64,000 nt of DNA from Leucaena leucocephala (GCA_037074615.1 CM073535.1:7293001-7357000); one strand, 5' to 3'; counted from the stretch's first letter, positions 1 to 11,980 are shown. The notes: generated by a model not told the origin, from the letters alone. Program-made: numbers and translations.

Positions 1-3000
1 AGTTGATGTGAAGATTTTATTGTTAGATAATCTATAAGTATCTATATAAACATTCTTCAAGATAGATATATAAACTGCGGAAGATGTGAGTTGATTACAT
101 TTAAAGAGAAAACATATAATGATGCAAAGTGACATAGTGGCTTTTCACTCAATATAAGGTGAGGATTTTTTTTTCCGATTTAATTCAAGGGTAGGTGTAA
201 TTTAGGTTGTCTTAATCACTTATACTTACTATGAAATAAGAAATTGGTTTTTTTCATGAATAATCCAAAATCATTAAATAAATTAAAATACTTAACATTC
301 CAATTTTTAAAATAATATATAATAAATTTATCAGAAGACAGTGCCAAAATTTACATGACATCAAAGTCAAATCAATAATTTTAATTAGCTCATTAGACGA
401 TGCCAGGCGTAAATTATTAAGCACGATGATAATCTCTAATTTGTCCATTACTAGTTTAATAAGATTATTACTACAAATTAATTCATTAATTAATTACGTC
501 CTACAATTGAGTATATAAAGGTGATTTGTCATTTTCAAGGATTAGCCACCCACCCACCCACTCACCCATATCTGATCTCACCATTTTCAAACGTTGAATC
601 GAAAGTTGTTAGTATTTTTTGCCTTCCAAATACACGTCATAAGATGTAGGTTTATCAATTATATTAGGGTTAAGTTTACATCCATCACATTTTAAGCTAA
701 TTTATAATTTATTTAATATCCTAAAATATTTTTTTTATAACAGTAAAATAATTTAAAATAATTTTTTAATAATTTTTTGTATATTCAATATTTTAAAAGA
801 TTTTTTAGTAATACTCAATATCATAAATTTAGGTTGTTCATTATTACTGAAAAAATATTTTAAAAATAAAATTACATACAAAATATTATATAATACTAAG
901 TGTGCTACTGAAAAAATATTTTGTGATGCTAGATAAATCATAAAATTAGTATAAAATATTGAGTACTACAAAAAAAACCATGTCAAGGTGTTTTATATGT
1001 GTTCCTTCCGCAGATTTTTTTTTTAATTTTGCATATTCAAAATTTGACAATGAATATCCTAAATTTTTAAATTTATACAAAAAATTGTGTGCCCTTATTT
1101 CATACGTTATTTAACTAAGAAAAAAAAATGATTGATTGTAATAATGAATTTCTCTAAACTATTTTTTTTTTGTGTACAAATTTAAATGCATTATGAAAAC
1201 CATTGATCTTGATCATTAGAACATGCAATTAACTGGAAAAGTTTGTTGATGGAAAAAAGGTAACCATATATCGATGGTGTTAAAGTCATTAAAACATTGT
1301 CACGTTTAGAGGGATTCATTATTATTAAGTCAAAAGAGGTAACTCATAAACATTGTTACACTGCGTTTAACATTTTAAAGTATTTTCTCAGATATATGTA
1401 GTGTCATAAAGTACTTTATAGTATATATAATTAATATCATTAAGTATTTTTTAGCTACGTCTATTACCCTAAAATATTTTATATTTTACTGCTAGATGCA
1501 CCAAAAATATATTAGAATATTAAGCATATTTTAAAAAAAATACTTAATGATAATAGGTGTACTATAAAATATTTTAAAATATTAGATATAATTGAGAATA
1601 TAAGAATGTCGGATGAATGTACACATTTACGGGACTATATGTAGGAGAGTGAGAGATTAATATAAATCTAACTAATTAAGGGCAATGAGAATAGATTGGT
1701 CATTGGTTTTGTTACAATAATTAATTTAAAATGATAAGAAGGACTTGCTTTTCAATTTTAAATCAAAAGAAAAGAAAAGAAAAGAAAAGAAGAACTTGCT
1801 TTTCAAGTTTGAATCAAAGATAGAAAATATATGGCTCACATTTTAATTTCGATCATATTCTCCCACTGATCTTTCCAAATTATAAATGAATCTCTTGCAA
1901 ATTGCTCGCCTTGTGTTCTATATATAGTATTCATTGGTTCTTAATACAAAACCCTTTAAAAATTTAATTAACTATGCTAATTAAAGAGTAATTTTAAAAG
2001 TTATATTTTTTTTTACATTTAACTAATTTAGTGAATATTAGAAAAGTACTTAACATGATTTATATATATATATATATATATATAAAAGGAGAGAATGTAT
2101 AGGAATGTCTTGTATATGTAGTATTGGTGAATGCTCATTGGTTTGTTATAATAATTAATAAAAATAGGAACTGCTTTGCTTTCAAGTTTGAATCAAAGGA
2201 GGAGGAGCTAGCTCTCATCACATCACACCCATATGTTCCCAACCAATTTCGATCATGTTTAATTTCTCCACTGGTCCCTTTTAAATCAGGGCGTGGCGGG
2301 TTTGCCACCGAGTAGGTCAACTCACCTAGAAGCCAGGGAGTACTCAAAATAACTTTGTTTTGGGTTAAACCACGTCACCCCCTCTCAATCGAAACAAAGC
2401 TTTTGACTGGTCAATCGATTTGGTCAACGGACCCCATCGCCAGTATCATCAACTTGCTCTCTTGCATGGTAAAAGTACAGCTTCCGATTAATTCAAAGTG
2501 TGTATTTGTGTGTAAGCAGTTCCTTGGTAATGACGACATAACTCCACAAAGAGAATCACTATAAAATCCTAATGAATAAATATAATTAATCATATAAAAA
2601 GTTTTATAATATACGAGTAACAAATTTCGGTACATAAAATAATAAATATAATTATGCTGCTAATTTATTATTAAATTTTTTTAATGATTATATTTCTTCT
2701 TTAGACCGTAGAGTAGAGTGATCCTATCAAAGATATATATGTATGCGTATATTGTAAGGAATTTATTATATATTATAATTATTTAGATATTAATTAAAAT
2801 AATTAATCAATATTCTGAATGTGACATGTAGTCATTGTTTGGCCTTGTCTAAATTGGATAATGAACTCAATTAAACTAAATTAATTTTTTGATAGTGGAA
2901 ATTAATGTGTGCTAATTTTTAGAGTTGAAGAGCGATAATTTAGTTTTTTCTGCTCACTCTCTGAGGATTCTCTATTGGTAATAGCAGCATACAAGTTGTA

Positions 3001-4159
3001 TCACTATGACTATTACCAGTTAGAAGAATCTATTCTCATCTTCTTCTAACTATATTATCTGATTGACAAATGTCTAAATTAAGTTTCAGTTCTTCTTGAG
3101 GTCAATTAATTAAGCTAATGATAAGAAGTAACTATAACTCTTTCACTATATCTCATATAGACTTCATATATACATACATAAATACATACATACATATATG
3201 TTATAATTTGGAGTGTATATATATTATGTATGAGATATTTTTATCTAATATGTGTGTGTGTGTGTGTATAGAGTACAGCTAAAGTCAGAGAAAATCGATA
3301 TTGTGGTTTTTTTTGTACAAAAATATTTGAAAAGGGGTTAGACTCACTCGTGATTAAAGGTAGGGCGAAGTCTTATTTTCTTTTAAGCGATATCAATGTC
3401 GAGTTGGGGGAGTCATCTATTACCCTCAAATGTAAATTTAAGTACTTTAGAATTAAGATATCTTTATAGGTATCATGACTGAAATTATAATAAAGTGATT
3501 ATGTTTATGTGTAGAAGAGGTACTATCCGTAATCCACATGATTTGCTCACTTTTTGCCGTTGCTTATACTGTTTCCATGTGCCTGCATGCCTCCCTTCAA
3601 AACTGCAAAGTAATTATAACCCTAATTTCAACCACAAACAGATTTCGCTTTTATTCTTTCCTAACTTTTTGTCTCCAAATTCAATATATAATTTCTCATA
3701 TATGCACGTCTTTTCCATTAGGTCATCATAATAGTACAATGAGTTGATAAATGTAAATTTACCATTTGTAGCTGCTTCTGCGTTAAAATTTTGAAAGTGG
3801 TCTTTGGTCTATGAAAATATCACAAAAAAATTGTTTCTTAGTATACATCTTCATTTTCAGAATTATCATTAAAGATATAGTAATTATACTAATTATATTT
3901 TGGTAAATTTAATAAAAAAGATTAATTAAAATATGGACTATATATATACAAATTAAATTAAATATAATTGGCCCAAAAAATTAAAACTGCACCAAATACA
4001 CATTCTAATTAAAATGTGTATGAGATCCAGATTTATTGCTCTTCACCAATTATAATATATTATTAGAGGAAAAGTAAATATGACGAAAATATTGCATACG
4101 GATCAGTATTATTTAAATTTTAAATTAAGGGCTTAATTCCCGGAATGATTAATTAATTA
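1..4159. other. AT-rich intergenic region without a supported gene
   Basis: No open frame here has a recognisable domain, codon pattern or splice structure. The stretch is very AT-rich, with a (TA)n run near 2065-2085, a (TG)n run near 3250-3267, a short AAAGA-type run near 1765-1790, a diverged duplication (about 1690-1870 versus 2130-2290) and a dispersed repeat near 3320-3480. Between 2300 and 2440 there are several W-box-like GGTCAA/TTGAC cores, but no gene follows them. Confidence 0.6.
3315..3490 (+). repeat. Dispersed repeat, copy 1 (family shared with about 20385-20575)
   Basis: The segment shares an ordered series of short blocks with 20385-20575: a GTTAGACT block, a CGAA(A/G)TCT block, an AAGCGATATCAATG-like block, a block around CTATxTATTxTC, then a TAAACTTAA-like block and a CTGAAATTA(T/C)AATAAA block. 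The spacing is similar in both. Neither copy has an ORF. The class is unknown; termini and target duplications were not found. Confidence 0.45.
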
Positions 4160-4164
4160 AGGGA
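4160..4164. repeat. Target site duplication of the copia element, left copy
   Basis: AGGGA directly precedes the left LTR and the same five bases follow the right LTR at 9293-9297. A 5-bp duplication is what Ty1/copia integrases leave. Confidence 0.9.
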
Positions 4165-4444
4165 TGTGGTATTTTAGAATATGAATTGTCCGATGATCAT
4201 TGCTTTGGCTTATGCCTCATATATATACACAGTTCTTGGGAATCAAATGAGATACACCAAGATAAAATCAAATCTCTAATAACTACACCTAAATCAAATC
4301 TGATATGTTTCTAATAATAACAATAATATCTCTAACAATAATATTCTAATATTAATGACATAATAACAATAATATCTCTAACAATAATATCCTAATATTA
4401 ATGATTTAGATATTAGGATATTTTATTATTAGGATATTCCCACA
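4165..4444 (-). repeat. 3' LTR of the copia element
   Basis: The 280-bp repeat starts TGTGGTATTT and ends TTCCCACA, and matches 9013-9292 at all but two positions. In the element's own (minus) direction this is the downstream LTR. Its inner half carries a degenerate internal repetition of AATAATATC-type blocks. Confidence 0.95.
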
Positions 4445-4454
4445 CTCCCCCTCA
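4445..4454 (-). other. Polypurine tract of the copia element
   Basis: Read on the minus strand this is TGAGGGGGAG, directly abutting the 3' LTR, the expected place for the plus-strand primer. The TGA that ends the RNase H reading frame is part of the same tract. Confidence 0.85.
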
Positions 4455-7400
4455 AATTGGATCATAGATATTGACCATGTCCAACTTACCTAGGAGCCGT
4501 TCAAATATTTCTTCTGGTAGTCCCTTGGTAAGAATATCTGCAGTTTGTAGCCTTGTAGGTATGTAGGTGAGGCACATAATCACATCCTCTACTTTCTCAC
4601 GAATGAAGTGTCTGTCGATTTCCACATGTTTAGTTCTGCTATGCTGGATAGGGTTCAAGGCCATATTTATAGCAGCCTTGTTGTCACAAAATAACTTTAA
4701 TGGAGCATCAATCTTCAAATGAGCCTCTTTTGCAACTCTTGCTAACCATAGACCCTCCATGATTCCTTGAGCAAGAGCTCGTAATTCTGATTCTGCACTA
4801 CTTTTAGCCACTACTTTCTGTTTCTGACTCTGCCAAGTGACAAGATTTCCCCATACAAATGTGCAATAGCCAGAGGTTGATCGACTGTCTTCTTGTGATC
4901 CTGCCCAATCAGCATCGGTGTAGATTTCTACCGATCTATTTGTGCTCTTTTTAAAGAATAGCCCACGGCCAGGAGTACCTTTTAAGTATTGTAGTATCTT
5001 GTAAGCCGAGTCCATATGTTTCTTTCGTGGATCATGCATATGTTGACTGGCAACGCTCACTGCAAAGGCGATATTAGGACGTGTGTGTGAGAGATAAATG
5101 AGTTTCCCAACTAACCTTTGATATCTTCCTTTGTCTGTTCTCATTTCATCCCTTTCTCGTTTCTTTTGCTTGTTCTCATCTTTGTCAGTTTCCACCACAG
5201 TTTACTTTTTCTTTTGTTTCACTGTGCTGATAGGGACTTTACTAGGTTTACACCCAAGCATTCCTGTTTCCTTTAGTAGATCAAGGATATACTTTCTTTG
5301 AGAAACATAAATACCAACCTTAGATCTTGCTACTTCCATACCGAGAAAGTATTTCAACTTACCAAGGTCTTTGACCTCAAATTCATGGTTCAGGGCTACC
5401 TTGATTCGATCAATCTCCTTAATATCATTTCCTGTGACAATAATATCATCCACATAGACAATGATAATAGTGATGAGGTCATTACGACGGGATACAAACA
5501 TCGTGTGATCAGATAAACTTTGTTGATACCCTTCAACCTTGAGAACACTAGAAAATCTATCAAACCAGGCACGTGGTGATTGTTTCAGCTCATAGATGGA
5601 TTTTCTCAGCCTACATACCTGGTTCTGTCTTCCTGCTTCAAAACCTGGTGGGAGTGTCATGTACACTTCCTCTTTTAAATCTCCATTGAGGAAAGCATTC
5701 TTAATATCAAGTTGTTTTAGGGGCCAATCTAGATTTGCTGCTACAGAGAAGAGAACCCGTATGGTATTGAGCTTCGCAACAGGTGCAAAGGTTTCGTTGT
5801 AGTCAATACCATGCGTTTGTGTAAACCCCCGAGCAACTAGTCTTGCCTTCAACTTGTTTAACGTACTATCAGCATTGTATTTGGGAGTGAACACCCACTT
5901 GCAGCTTACGGGTTTTATTCCTGAAGGCATCTGCACTATCTCCCAAGTCCCATTTTTCTCCAAGGCTTGCATTTCTTCCATCACTGCCTGTTTCCACTCT
6001 GGGACAGCCAAGGCCTCATGTACATTGTTAGGAATCTTGATGCTGTCAAGGTTAGTTATAAAAGTATGGTAACTTGGAGTAAGAGCAGCATAAGAAATAA
6101 ACTTTTCGATAGGATGCTTCGTACATGTCCGTGGTAGTTTTCTCAATGCAATAGGAAGCTCCAGATTAGCCTCACCTTATTCAAGATCTACCAACGGTTC
6201 AGGAACTGGTTCTACCTCAGAGATATGATGGTCGTGGCCTCTATGATGTCGGCGTGAGTACATTTTTCCCCATCTTTGTTGTTCAGATCCTTCTAGAGGA
6301 TGTAAAGGTCTATGTGGTGTGAAGAAAATGGGTCCATGTGGTGTGAGGAAAATGGGTACAATGGGTTCCACAAGTTGAGATTCATTCCAACTCTCCCCCA
6401 GAATCGAAGACTCGGGATAATATGACTGGTGCTCAACAAAGGTGACATCACGGGTAACAAACAGGTGTTTGGACACAGGATCAAAATATTTGTAACCTTT
6501 TTGGGAGGAGGAGTAGCCCAAGAAGACACATTTAGTGGCACGGGGATAGAACTTTGAGGGAGGATGATGAATATGAACAAGAACAGTGCATCCAAAGACA
6601 CGTAGCGGAAGAGAAGACTGTAAGTGAGAGACATCATGAGTTTTTTGTAATTCTGCAATTGGAGAGGTGAAAGAAAGAATACGACTAGGAAGACGATTAA
6701 TGAGTTGAATAGCGGTCTGGATAGCATCCCCCAATAAAACAAAGGAACATGACACTGAAATAAGAGAGCCCGAGCAACCTCAAGAATATGTTTATTTTTT
6801 CGTTCCGCAATCCCATTTTGCTGAGGACTATAGGGACAACTGCTGTGATGAACAATTCCTTTAGCAGACAGGAAAGCGTGAAGGGAGTTATTGAAGTATT
6901 CAGTGCCATTATCGGTGTAAAGGACTTTGACAGAGGTATGGAATTGGTTTTGGACAAAACCGTAGAATTCAATGAAGACATTAGGGACCTCAGATTTATC
7001 TTTTAAAAGATAGACCCAACACATGCGAGTATGATCATCAATAAACGTGACAAAATATTTGGTCCGAGTGCGATTAGGAATCTTAGAAGGTCCCCATACA
7101 TCACTATGAATAATGGAGAAGGGAGAAGATGGTTTGTATGGAACAGGAGGAAAGGAAACAAGGTGATGTTTAGCAAAAGCACAAGTATCGCAAACAAAAG
7201 AACTTTTATTGATAGATAACTGGGGAAACAACTTTTGTAAATAATGAACATTAGGATAACCTAATCTTTTATGCCATAACATAAAAAACTCCTCATCAGA
7301 GGTGGGGTTGGGTGTAGAGGTGGTGATCTTAGACCATAATGCACTCACGGTAGATGTGTCGAGATAGTAGAGACCATCATACTCCTTAGCAGAACCAATC

Positions 7401-8755
7401 ATCTTCCCCGATGTGAGATCCTGAAAATCACAATGAGTAGAATAAAAATGAGCTGACCAGTTTGCTTGTTTCGTCAATTTGCTAATAGAAAGCAGGTTAC
7501 AAGCCAAATGAGGAACATGAAGTACTGATTCAAGATATAAAGAATCTGAGATAGTTACAGAACCGATGCCTGCTATGGGTGAAGGAGTGCCGGTAGCAGT
7601 AGTGATTTTCTTATTCCCTGCTAAGGGATGGTAGGTGACAAACATTTTTTCATTTGATGTCATGTGATCAGAGGCCCCTGTATCCACAATCCACTGTGAT
7701 GGAGGAAGAGAGGTATGTAAAGTAATGGGAATTATACCTTTATGAGTCATGGATGCAGATCCGTGAGGGTGTTGTTCATCTTGAAGGCTTCTGAACATAT
7801 GTGTAATCTGATTTAGTTGCTCCTGACTGAAGGATGTGGATGGCTCAGATGGGGATGGTGCACATGCTGATTCATTTGAGGCTTGGTGAGCTCGTGGCTT
7901 ATTTTTACGAGGCTTCCAATCAACTGGCTTGCCATAGATATCCCAACACTTTTCACTAGTATGTCCCACCTTCTTGCAGTGTTCACAGGTGGGTCGAGTC
8001 TTACCAGAAGCACCAGGATTGTTATGTTTGCTAACAAAGGCTGTAGACTCAGGAAGAGGTTGTTTGGATTCAACAGGCATAGTCTCCCTTCTGGATTCTT
8101 CTCTGCGCACCTCAGCATAAGTTTCCAGAAGTGACGGTAGTATGGAATTGCTGAGAATTCTGGCCCTTACAGCATCAAATTCAGCATTTAGACCAGCAAG
8201 AAAAAGAAGTATTTGCCCCTTTTCAATCCTTTTCTGATTTCGAATGACGTCTGTAGGGGTATCCCATTCATCTTCGTCAAGAAGATCCAGCTCCTGCCAG
8301 AATGCCATGAGATCAAGCCAGTATTCGTGCACTCCACGGGTGCCCTGAATGCATCGCCATGTACTACATTGGAGGTTGAATAGGCGAGAATGGTCTTTGG
8401 TGACTGAGTAAGAGTCACGAACAGCTACCCAAATGTCTCGTGCTATGGGTAGATACATGAAGCTTCGTTTGATGTTTGGAGACATGGAGTTGATAAGCCA
8501 GGAGGAAACCAAATGGTTGTCGATGGTCCATTGTTGCATCTCAAGTGACGCTTCATTCGCTGGTTTTTTAACATTACCAGTCAGATAAGCAAGTTTTCCG
8601 CGCCCACCAACTGCATGTTTTATTGCCTGAGCCCAATCTTGATAATTTGTCAAAGTGAGCTTGTCAGATACGATGGAAACAGGAACACTGGATGCCCCAT
8701 CAAGGCCTGTACTCAACCCGTGGTACTTCTGCTGGTCAGAAATTATAGATGACAT
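4452..8755 (-). pseudogene. Copia gag-pol polyprotein, broken by one frameshift and two stops
   Basis: The frame opens at 8755 and runs as gag, a CCHC zinc knuckle (residues about 257-270), an aspartic protease with WIVDTGASDHM (about 355-365), an integrase HHCC region (about 490-530) and the DDE core ending near PQQNGIAERKN, then reverse transcriptase with YVDDIIVTG and RNase H with YTDADWAGSQ. Three lesions are visible. A G is missing from a homopolymer at 6728-6732 (minus-strand GGGGG), which shifts the frame at the end of integrase. A TAA at 6177-6179 and another at 5202-5204 interrupt a frame that is otherwise continuous from 6755 to 4452. All three sit downstream of gag and protease. 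The homopolymer lesion could be an assembly error. The lineage within copia was not determined. Confidence 0.93.
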
Positions 8756-8764
8756 GGTAGAATC

Positions 8765-8915
8765 TCAGCTACTGTAGCAACTCGGTACTATAGCACTCGG
8801 ACACTGTTGCAACACGGTCACTGTAGCAACTCGGTACTGCGCATCGCGATCACTGTAGCAACTCAGACTGTAGCGACGTGGTACTGTAGCAGCGGTACTG
8901 TAGCGACTCGGTACT
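8765..8915 (-). repeat. Minisatellite in the copia leader
   Basis: Between the gag start and the primer binding site there are about eight irregular copies of a unit like CACTGTAGCAACTCGGTA, with some units shortened or changed. The leader of such elements normally holds packaging and dimerisation signals. Whether the repeats act in this is not known. Confidence 0.8.
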
Positions 8916-9000
8916 GTTGGTTGAAAAACAACCCAAAACTCTGTTGCTCACAGAGGTAACAGAACAGAGGACGTTGGACAAGAAGCTTATCGGACTGAAG

Positions 9001-9012
9001 GCTCTGGTACCA
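9001..9012 (-). other. Primer binding site of the copia element
   Basis: On the minus strand the twelve bases directly inside the right LTR read TGGTACCAGAGC. This fits the 3' end of initiator methionine tRNA with one change (usual site TGGTATCAGAGC), which is the standard primer for plant copia elements. Confidence 0.88.
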
Positions 9013-9292
9013 TGTGGTATTTTAGAATATGAATTGTCCGATGATCATTACTTTGGCTTATGCCTCATATATATACACAGTTCTTGGGAATCAAATGAGA
9101 TACACCAAGATAAAATCAAATCTCTAATAACTACACCTAAATCAAATCTGATATGTTTCTAATAATAGCAATAATATCTCTAACAATAATATTCTAATAT
9201 TAATGACATAATAACAATAATATCTCTAACAATAATATCCTAATATTAATGATTTAGATATTAGGATATTTTATTATTAGGATATTCCCACA
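9013..9292 (-). repeat. 5' LTR of the copia element
   Basis: This is the partner of 4165-4444, 280 bp, TG...CA, and is followed by the second AGGGA at 9293-9297. As the upstream LTR in the element's direction it should hold the promoter; on the minus strand it contains TATATAT-type sequence near its middle. Confidence 0.95.
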
Positions 9293-9297
9293 AGGGA

Positions 9298-10168
9298 TAT
9301 AATAGTTATCCGCTGAATTAATGTTGTGGCTGTGTGCCAGAAGCTAAGGAAGCTTCATGTTCTCAGATTTGTAATATTTTTATAAATTAAATATTAATTT
9401 TTTTCCTTAATACTATTGAAAATCTCTTTCTTTGAGATTAATCAATTTCTAAAAATTATTTTAACTAATTTTTTAAGCGATATTAATATAGGACGAAGAC
9501 AGTCATCAATCAAAGTTATTTTAATTAATTTCTTAGACTAATTGCTACACTCTAATCTCGGCTTTCCAGAAGGGGGAATCAAATAAAAATCGGAGTCTCT
9601 ACCAAAATTTTAAAAGAATCATTTTGAAATTTTCTTTTAGAGAAACATTGAGGTCAATAAAAAAAGAAAAGATTCGGAAGTCGATTGTGTATGAAAAAAA
9701 GTGCTAAACGCTCTATAGTACCTGTTTTTCAGTGTCTTAAGAATGTGATATACTTTAAAGTTTTAAACTTTTTCCCCTTTGTAATATTTTCCTAATTTCT
9801 GATAATTTAATTAAATAAAAATTGTGGGGTGGATTTTTTCTGCTTCCTGGATATATATATATATATAGACACACACACACACAACAATATATTTTGGATT
9901 TTGCATTGGTGGTTATTATTAAAATTGACAAGATGATTATCATAAATAAATTAAATCTAGATATTAATCTGTGGTAAATTAAAATTTAAAATTTTATTAA
10001 AAGAAGTATTTATATTTAATTTTCAATTATTTCTCTATTTATTTTTGGCTAAACTGTTATGTGAATAGAAATATTTCTAGGATATCCTCGCGCAAAAAAA
10101 AAATGCTTACCATATATAGCATTTTAAATAGGTTTGGTGTTAAAAAGTTGCCAATTATTTTACCTAAT
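9298..10168. other. Intergenic, AT-rich, no gene seen
   Basis: I see no coding signal or RNA gene. There is a short (TA)n next to an (AC)n run near 9850-9883. The first bases continue the sequence that precedes 4160, which is the empty site of the copia insertion. Confidence 0.6.
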
Positions 10169-10177
10169 TTAATCCAA
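10169..10177. repeat. 9-bp target duplication of the MULE, left copy
   Basis: TTAATCCAA directly before the element pairs with TTAATCTAA at 11664-11672 after it, eight of nine identical. A 9-bp duplication is the mark of Mutator-family transposition. Confidence 0.85.
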
Positions 10178-11663
10178 GGGAGAAAGACAAAAAAAGTCTA
10201 TTTGAATTTCAAAAGGATAAATTGAGTCTCTGAATATTGAAAATGACAGATTGGACAGGAAGTTCAATCTGTTATTTACAAATTTATGTGCAAAGACCAA
10301 ATTACCCTTTATTTTCCCAATATTTTGACAATACGATTTATAAGTTTGTCAATGATATTTGTAACTCCTATAATAATATTTATAACTTTGATAATAGTAT
10401 TTATAATTTTGACAATGGTGTTTGTAATTTTGCCAATGGTATTTGTACCTCCCATAATGGTATTTACAATTTTAACAATAATACTTGTAACTCCCACAAT
10501 AGAGAAGAAGCAACTTTGACAATACAATTTACAACTTTACCAATGATATTTACAACTCTGACAATGATTTTTGCAATTGGGAGAAACACTGTAGCTGACA
10601 CTGTAGTTTCTTTGACAATACGATTTACAACTCTGACAATGGTATTTGCAACTGGGACAAATTCAATTTTGGCAATTGGGAGAAACACTATAACTGACAC
10701 TATAGCTGACACTGTAGCTTCTTTAACAATACGATTTATAACTTTTCTAATGAGATTTACAACTTTATCAATGGGATTTGCTAAAGAAGCTACAGTGTCA
10801 GCTACAGTGTTTCTCCCAATTGCTAAAATTGAATTTCTCTCAGTTGCAAATACCATTGTCAGAGTTATAAATACCATTGGTAAAGTTGTAAATCGTATTG
10901 TCAAAGAAGATACAGTATTAGCTACAGTGTTTCTCCCAATTGCCAAAATTGGATTTCTCCCAGTTGCAAATTCTATTGTTAGAGTTGTAAATACCATTGA
11001 CAAAGTTGTAAATCGTATTGTCAAAGAAGTTACAGTGTTTCTCCCAATTGCCAAAATTGGATTTCTCCCAATTGCAAATACCATTGTTAGAGTTATAAAT
11101 ACCATTGGCAAATTTGTAAATCGTATTATCAAAGAAGCTACAGTGTTTCTCCCAATTGCCAAAATTAGATTTCTCCCAGTTGCAAATACCATTGTCAGAG
11201 TTGTAAATATCATTGACAAAGTTGTAAATCATATTGTCAAAGTTACTTTTTCTCTATTGTGGGAGTTACAAATACCATTGCAGGAGTTGCAAATATCATT
11301 GTTGAAATTACAAATACCACTATGGGAGTTACAAATACCATTGATAAAGTTACAAACACCATTGTCAAAGCTACAAATACTATTTTCAAAGTTACAAATA
11401 CTATTGTCAAAATTGTAAATATTATTATAAAAGTTATAAATATTATTATTGGAGTTACAAATATCATTATCAGAGTTGTAAATATCATTGACAAACTTGT
11501 AAATCATATTCTCAAAATATTAGAAAAGTGAAGGGTAATTTGGTCTTTGCACACAAATTTATAAATAATAGATTGGGCCTCCTGCCCAATCTGTCCTTTT
11601 AATATTCAGAAGCCCAATTTATCCTTTTAAAATTTAAGTGGGCTTTTTTTTTGTCTTTCTCCC
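10178..11663. mobile_element. Mutator-like (MULE) foldback element with a repeat-built palindrome
   Basis: The element starts GGGAGAAAGACAAAA and ends with the inverted form (TTTTGTCTTTCTCCC). The outer ~140 bp of both arms pair clearly as inverted repeats. Beyond that the two arms are built of the same 21-bp unit in opposite orientation, a form of TACCATTGTCAGAGTTGTAAA, so the whole 1486 bp folds back on itself around a loop at about 10726-10781. The right arm also has a higher-order unit marked by TACAGTGTTTCTCCCAATTG at 10803, 10923, 11031 and 11139, that is spacings of 120, 108 and 108 bp. The arms are unequal (about 548 and 882 bp), so repeat number has changed on one side. No transposase is encoded; it must be non-autonomous. 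Confidence 0.9.
10726..10781. other. Loop at the axis of the MULE palindrome
   Basis: AGCTTCTTTA at 10716-10725 faces its exact reverse complement TAAAGAAGCT at 10782-10791. The 56 bp between them are the centre of the foldback and are themselves made of the same repeat motif. Confidence 0.75.
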
Positions 11664-11980
11664 TTAATCTAATGCCTGAATTCTCAGTTTAATGTGCTTC
11701 TCGCAATCAATAGTCAAATTCGAATTCTATAATTTCAAAAAAGGTGAACTCATTATTAGCACTTTAAATTAAATTGTTAATGTAAGATTGTAGCTTTATT
11801 TATTTTAATTAATAATATTTGTCTTCAGTTGAATTCCTCTCCATATTAATATAAAGTTGATCATCACCAATTTAAATTTAAACTAATCTAAAAGAAATGA
11901 TAATACTGAGAAGAGAAAAAAAAAGTAAGATTAGGAGGCAACAATGAGAAAATTACAAATTATTACCAAACACATAAATC

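Larger units (their letters stand above)
4165..9292 (-). mobile_element. Ty1/copia LTR retrotransposon, nearly intact
   Basis: This 5128-bp element has two 280-bp LTRs that begin TG and end CA, a 5-bp target duplication (AGGGA), a primer binding site next to the right LTR and a purine tract next to the left LTR, so it reads on the minus strand. Domain order is gag, protease, integrase, reverse transcriptase, RNase H, which is the copia order. The LTRs differ at two positions that I could see (a G/A near 4201 versus 9049 and an A/G in the AATAATA(A/G)CAA block), which points to a recent insertion. Coding damage is limited to one frameshift and two stop codons, so it may still have been mobile recently or could be moved in trans. 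Confidence 0.97.

Noticed and set aside
5298..6072. Plus-strand frames inside the copia element and further frames opposite gag
   Set aside because: They are shadows of the minus-strand polyprotein frame and have no domain.
10237..11418. A 393-codon open frame on the plus strand and long frames on the minus strand in the same interval
   Set aside because: They are produced by 21-bp and 108/120-bp repeats with periods divisible by three inside a foldback transposon; the products are low-complexity and no domain is visible.
10178..11663. A CRISPR-like or satellite array
   Set aside because: The repeats have no unique spacers of constant size, the organism is a plant, and the array is bounded by MULE ends with a 9-bp target duplication.
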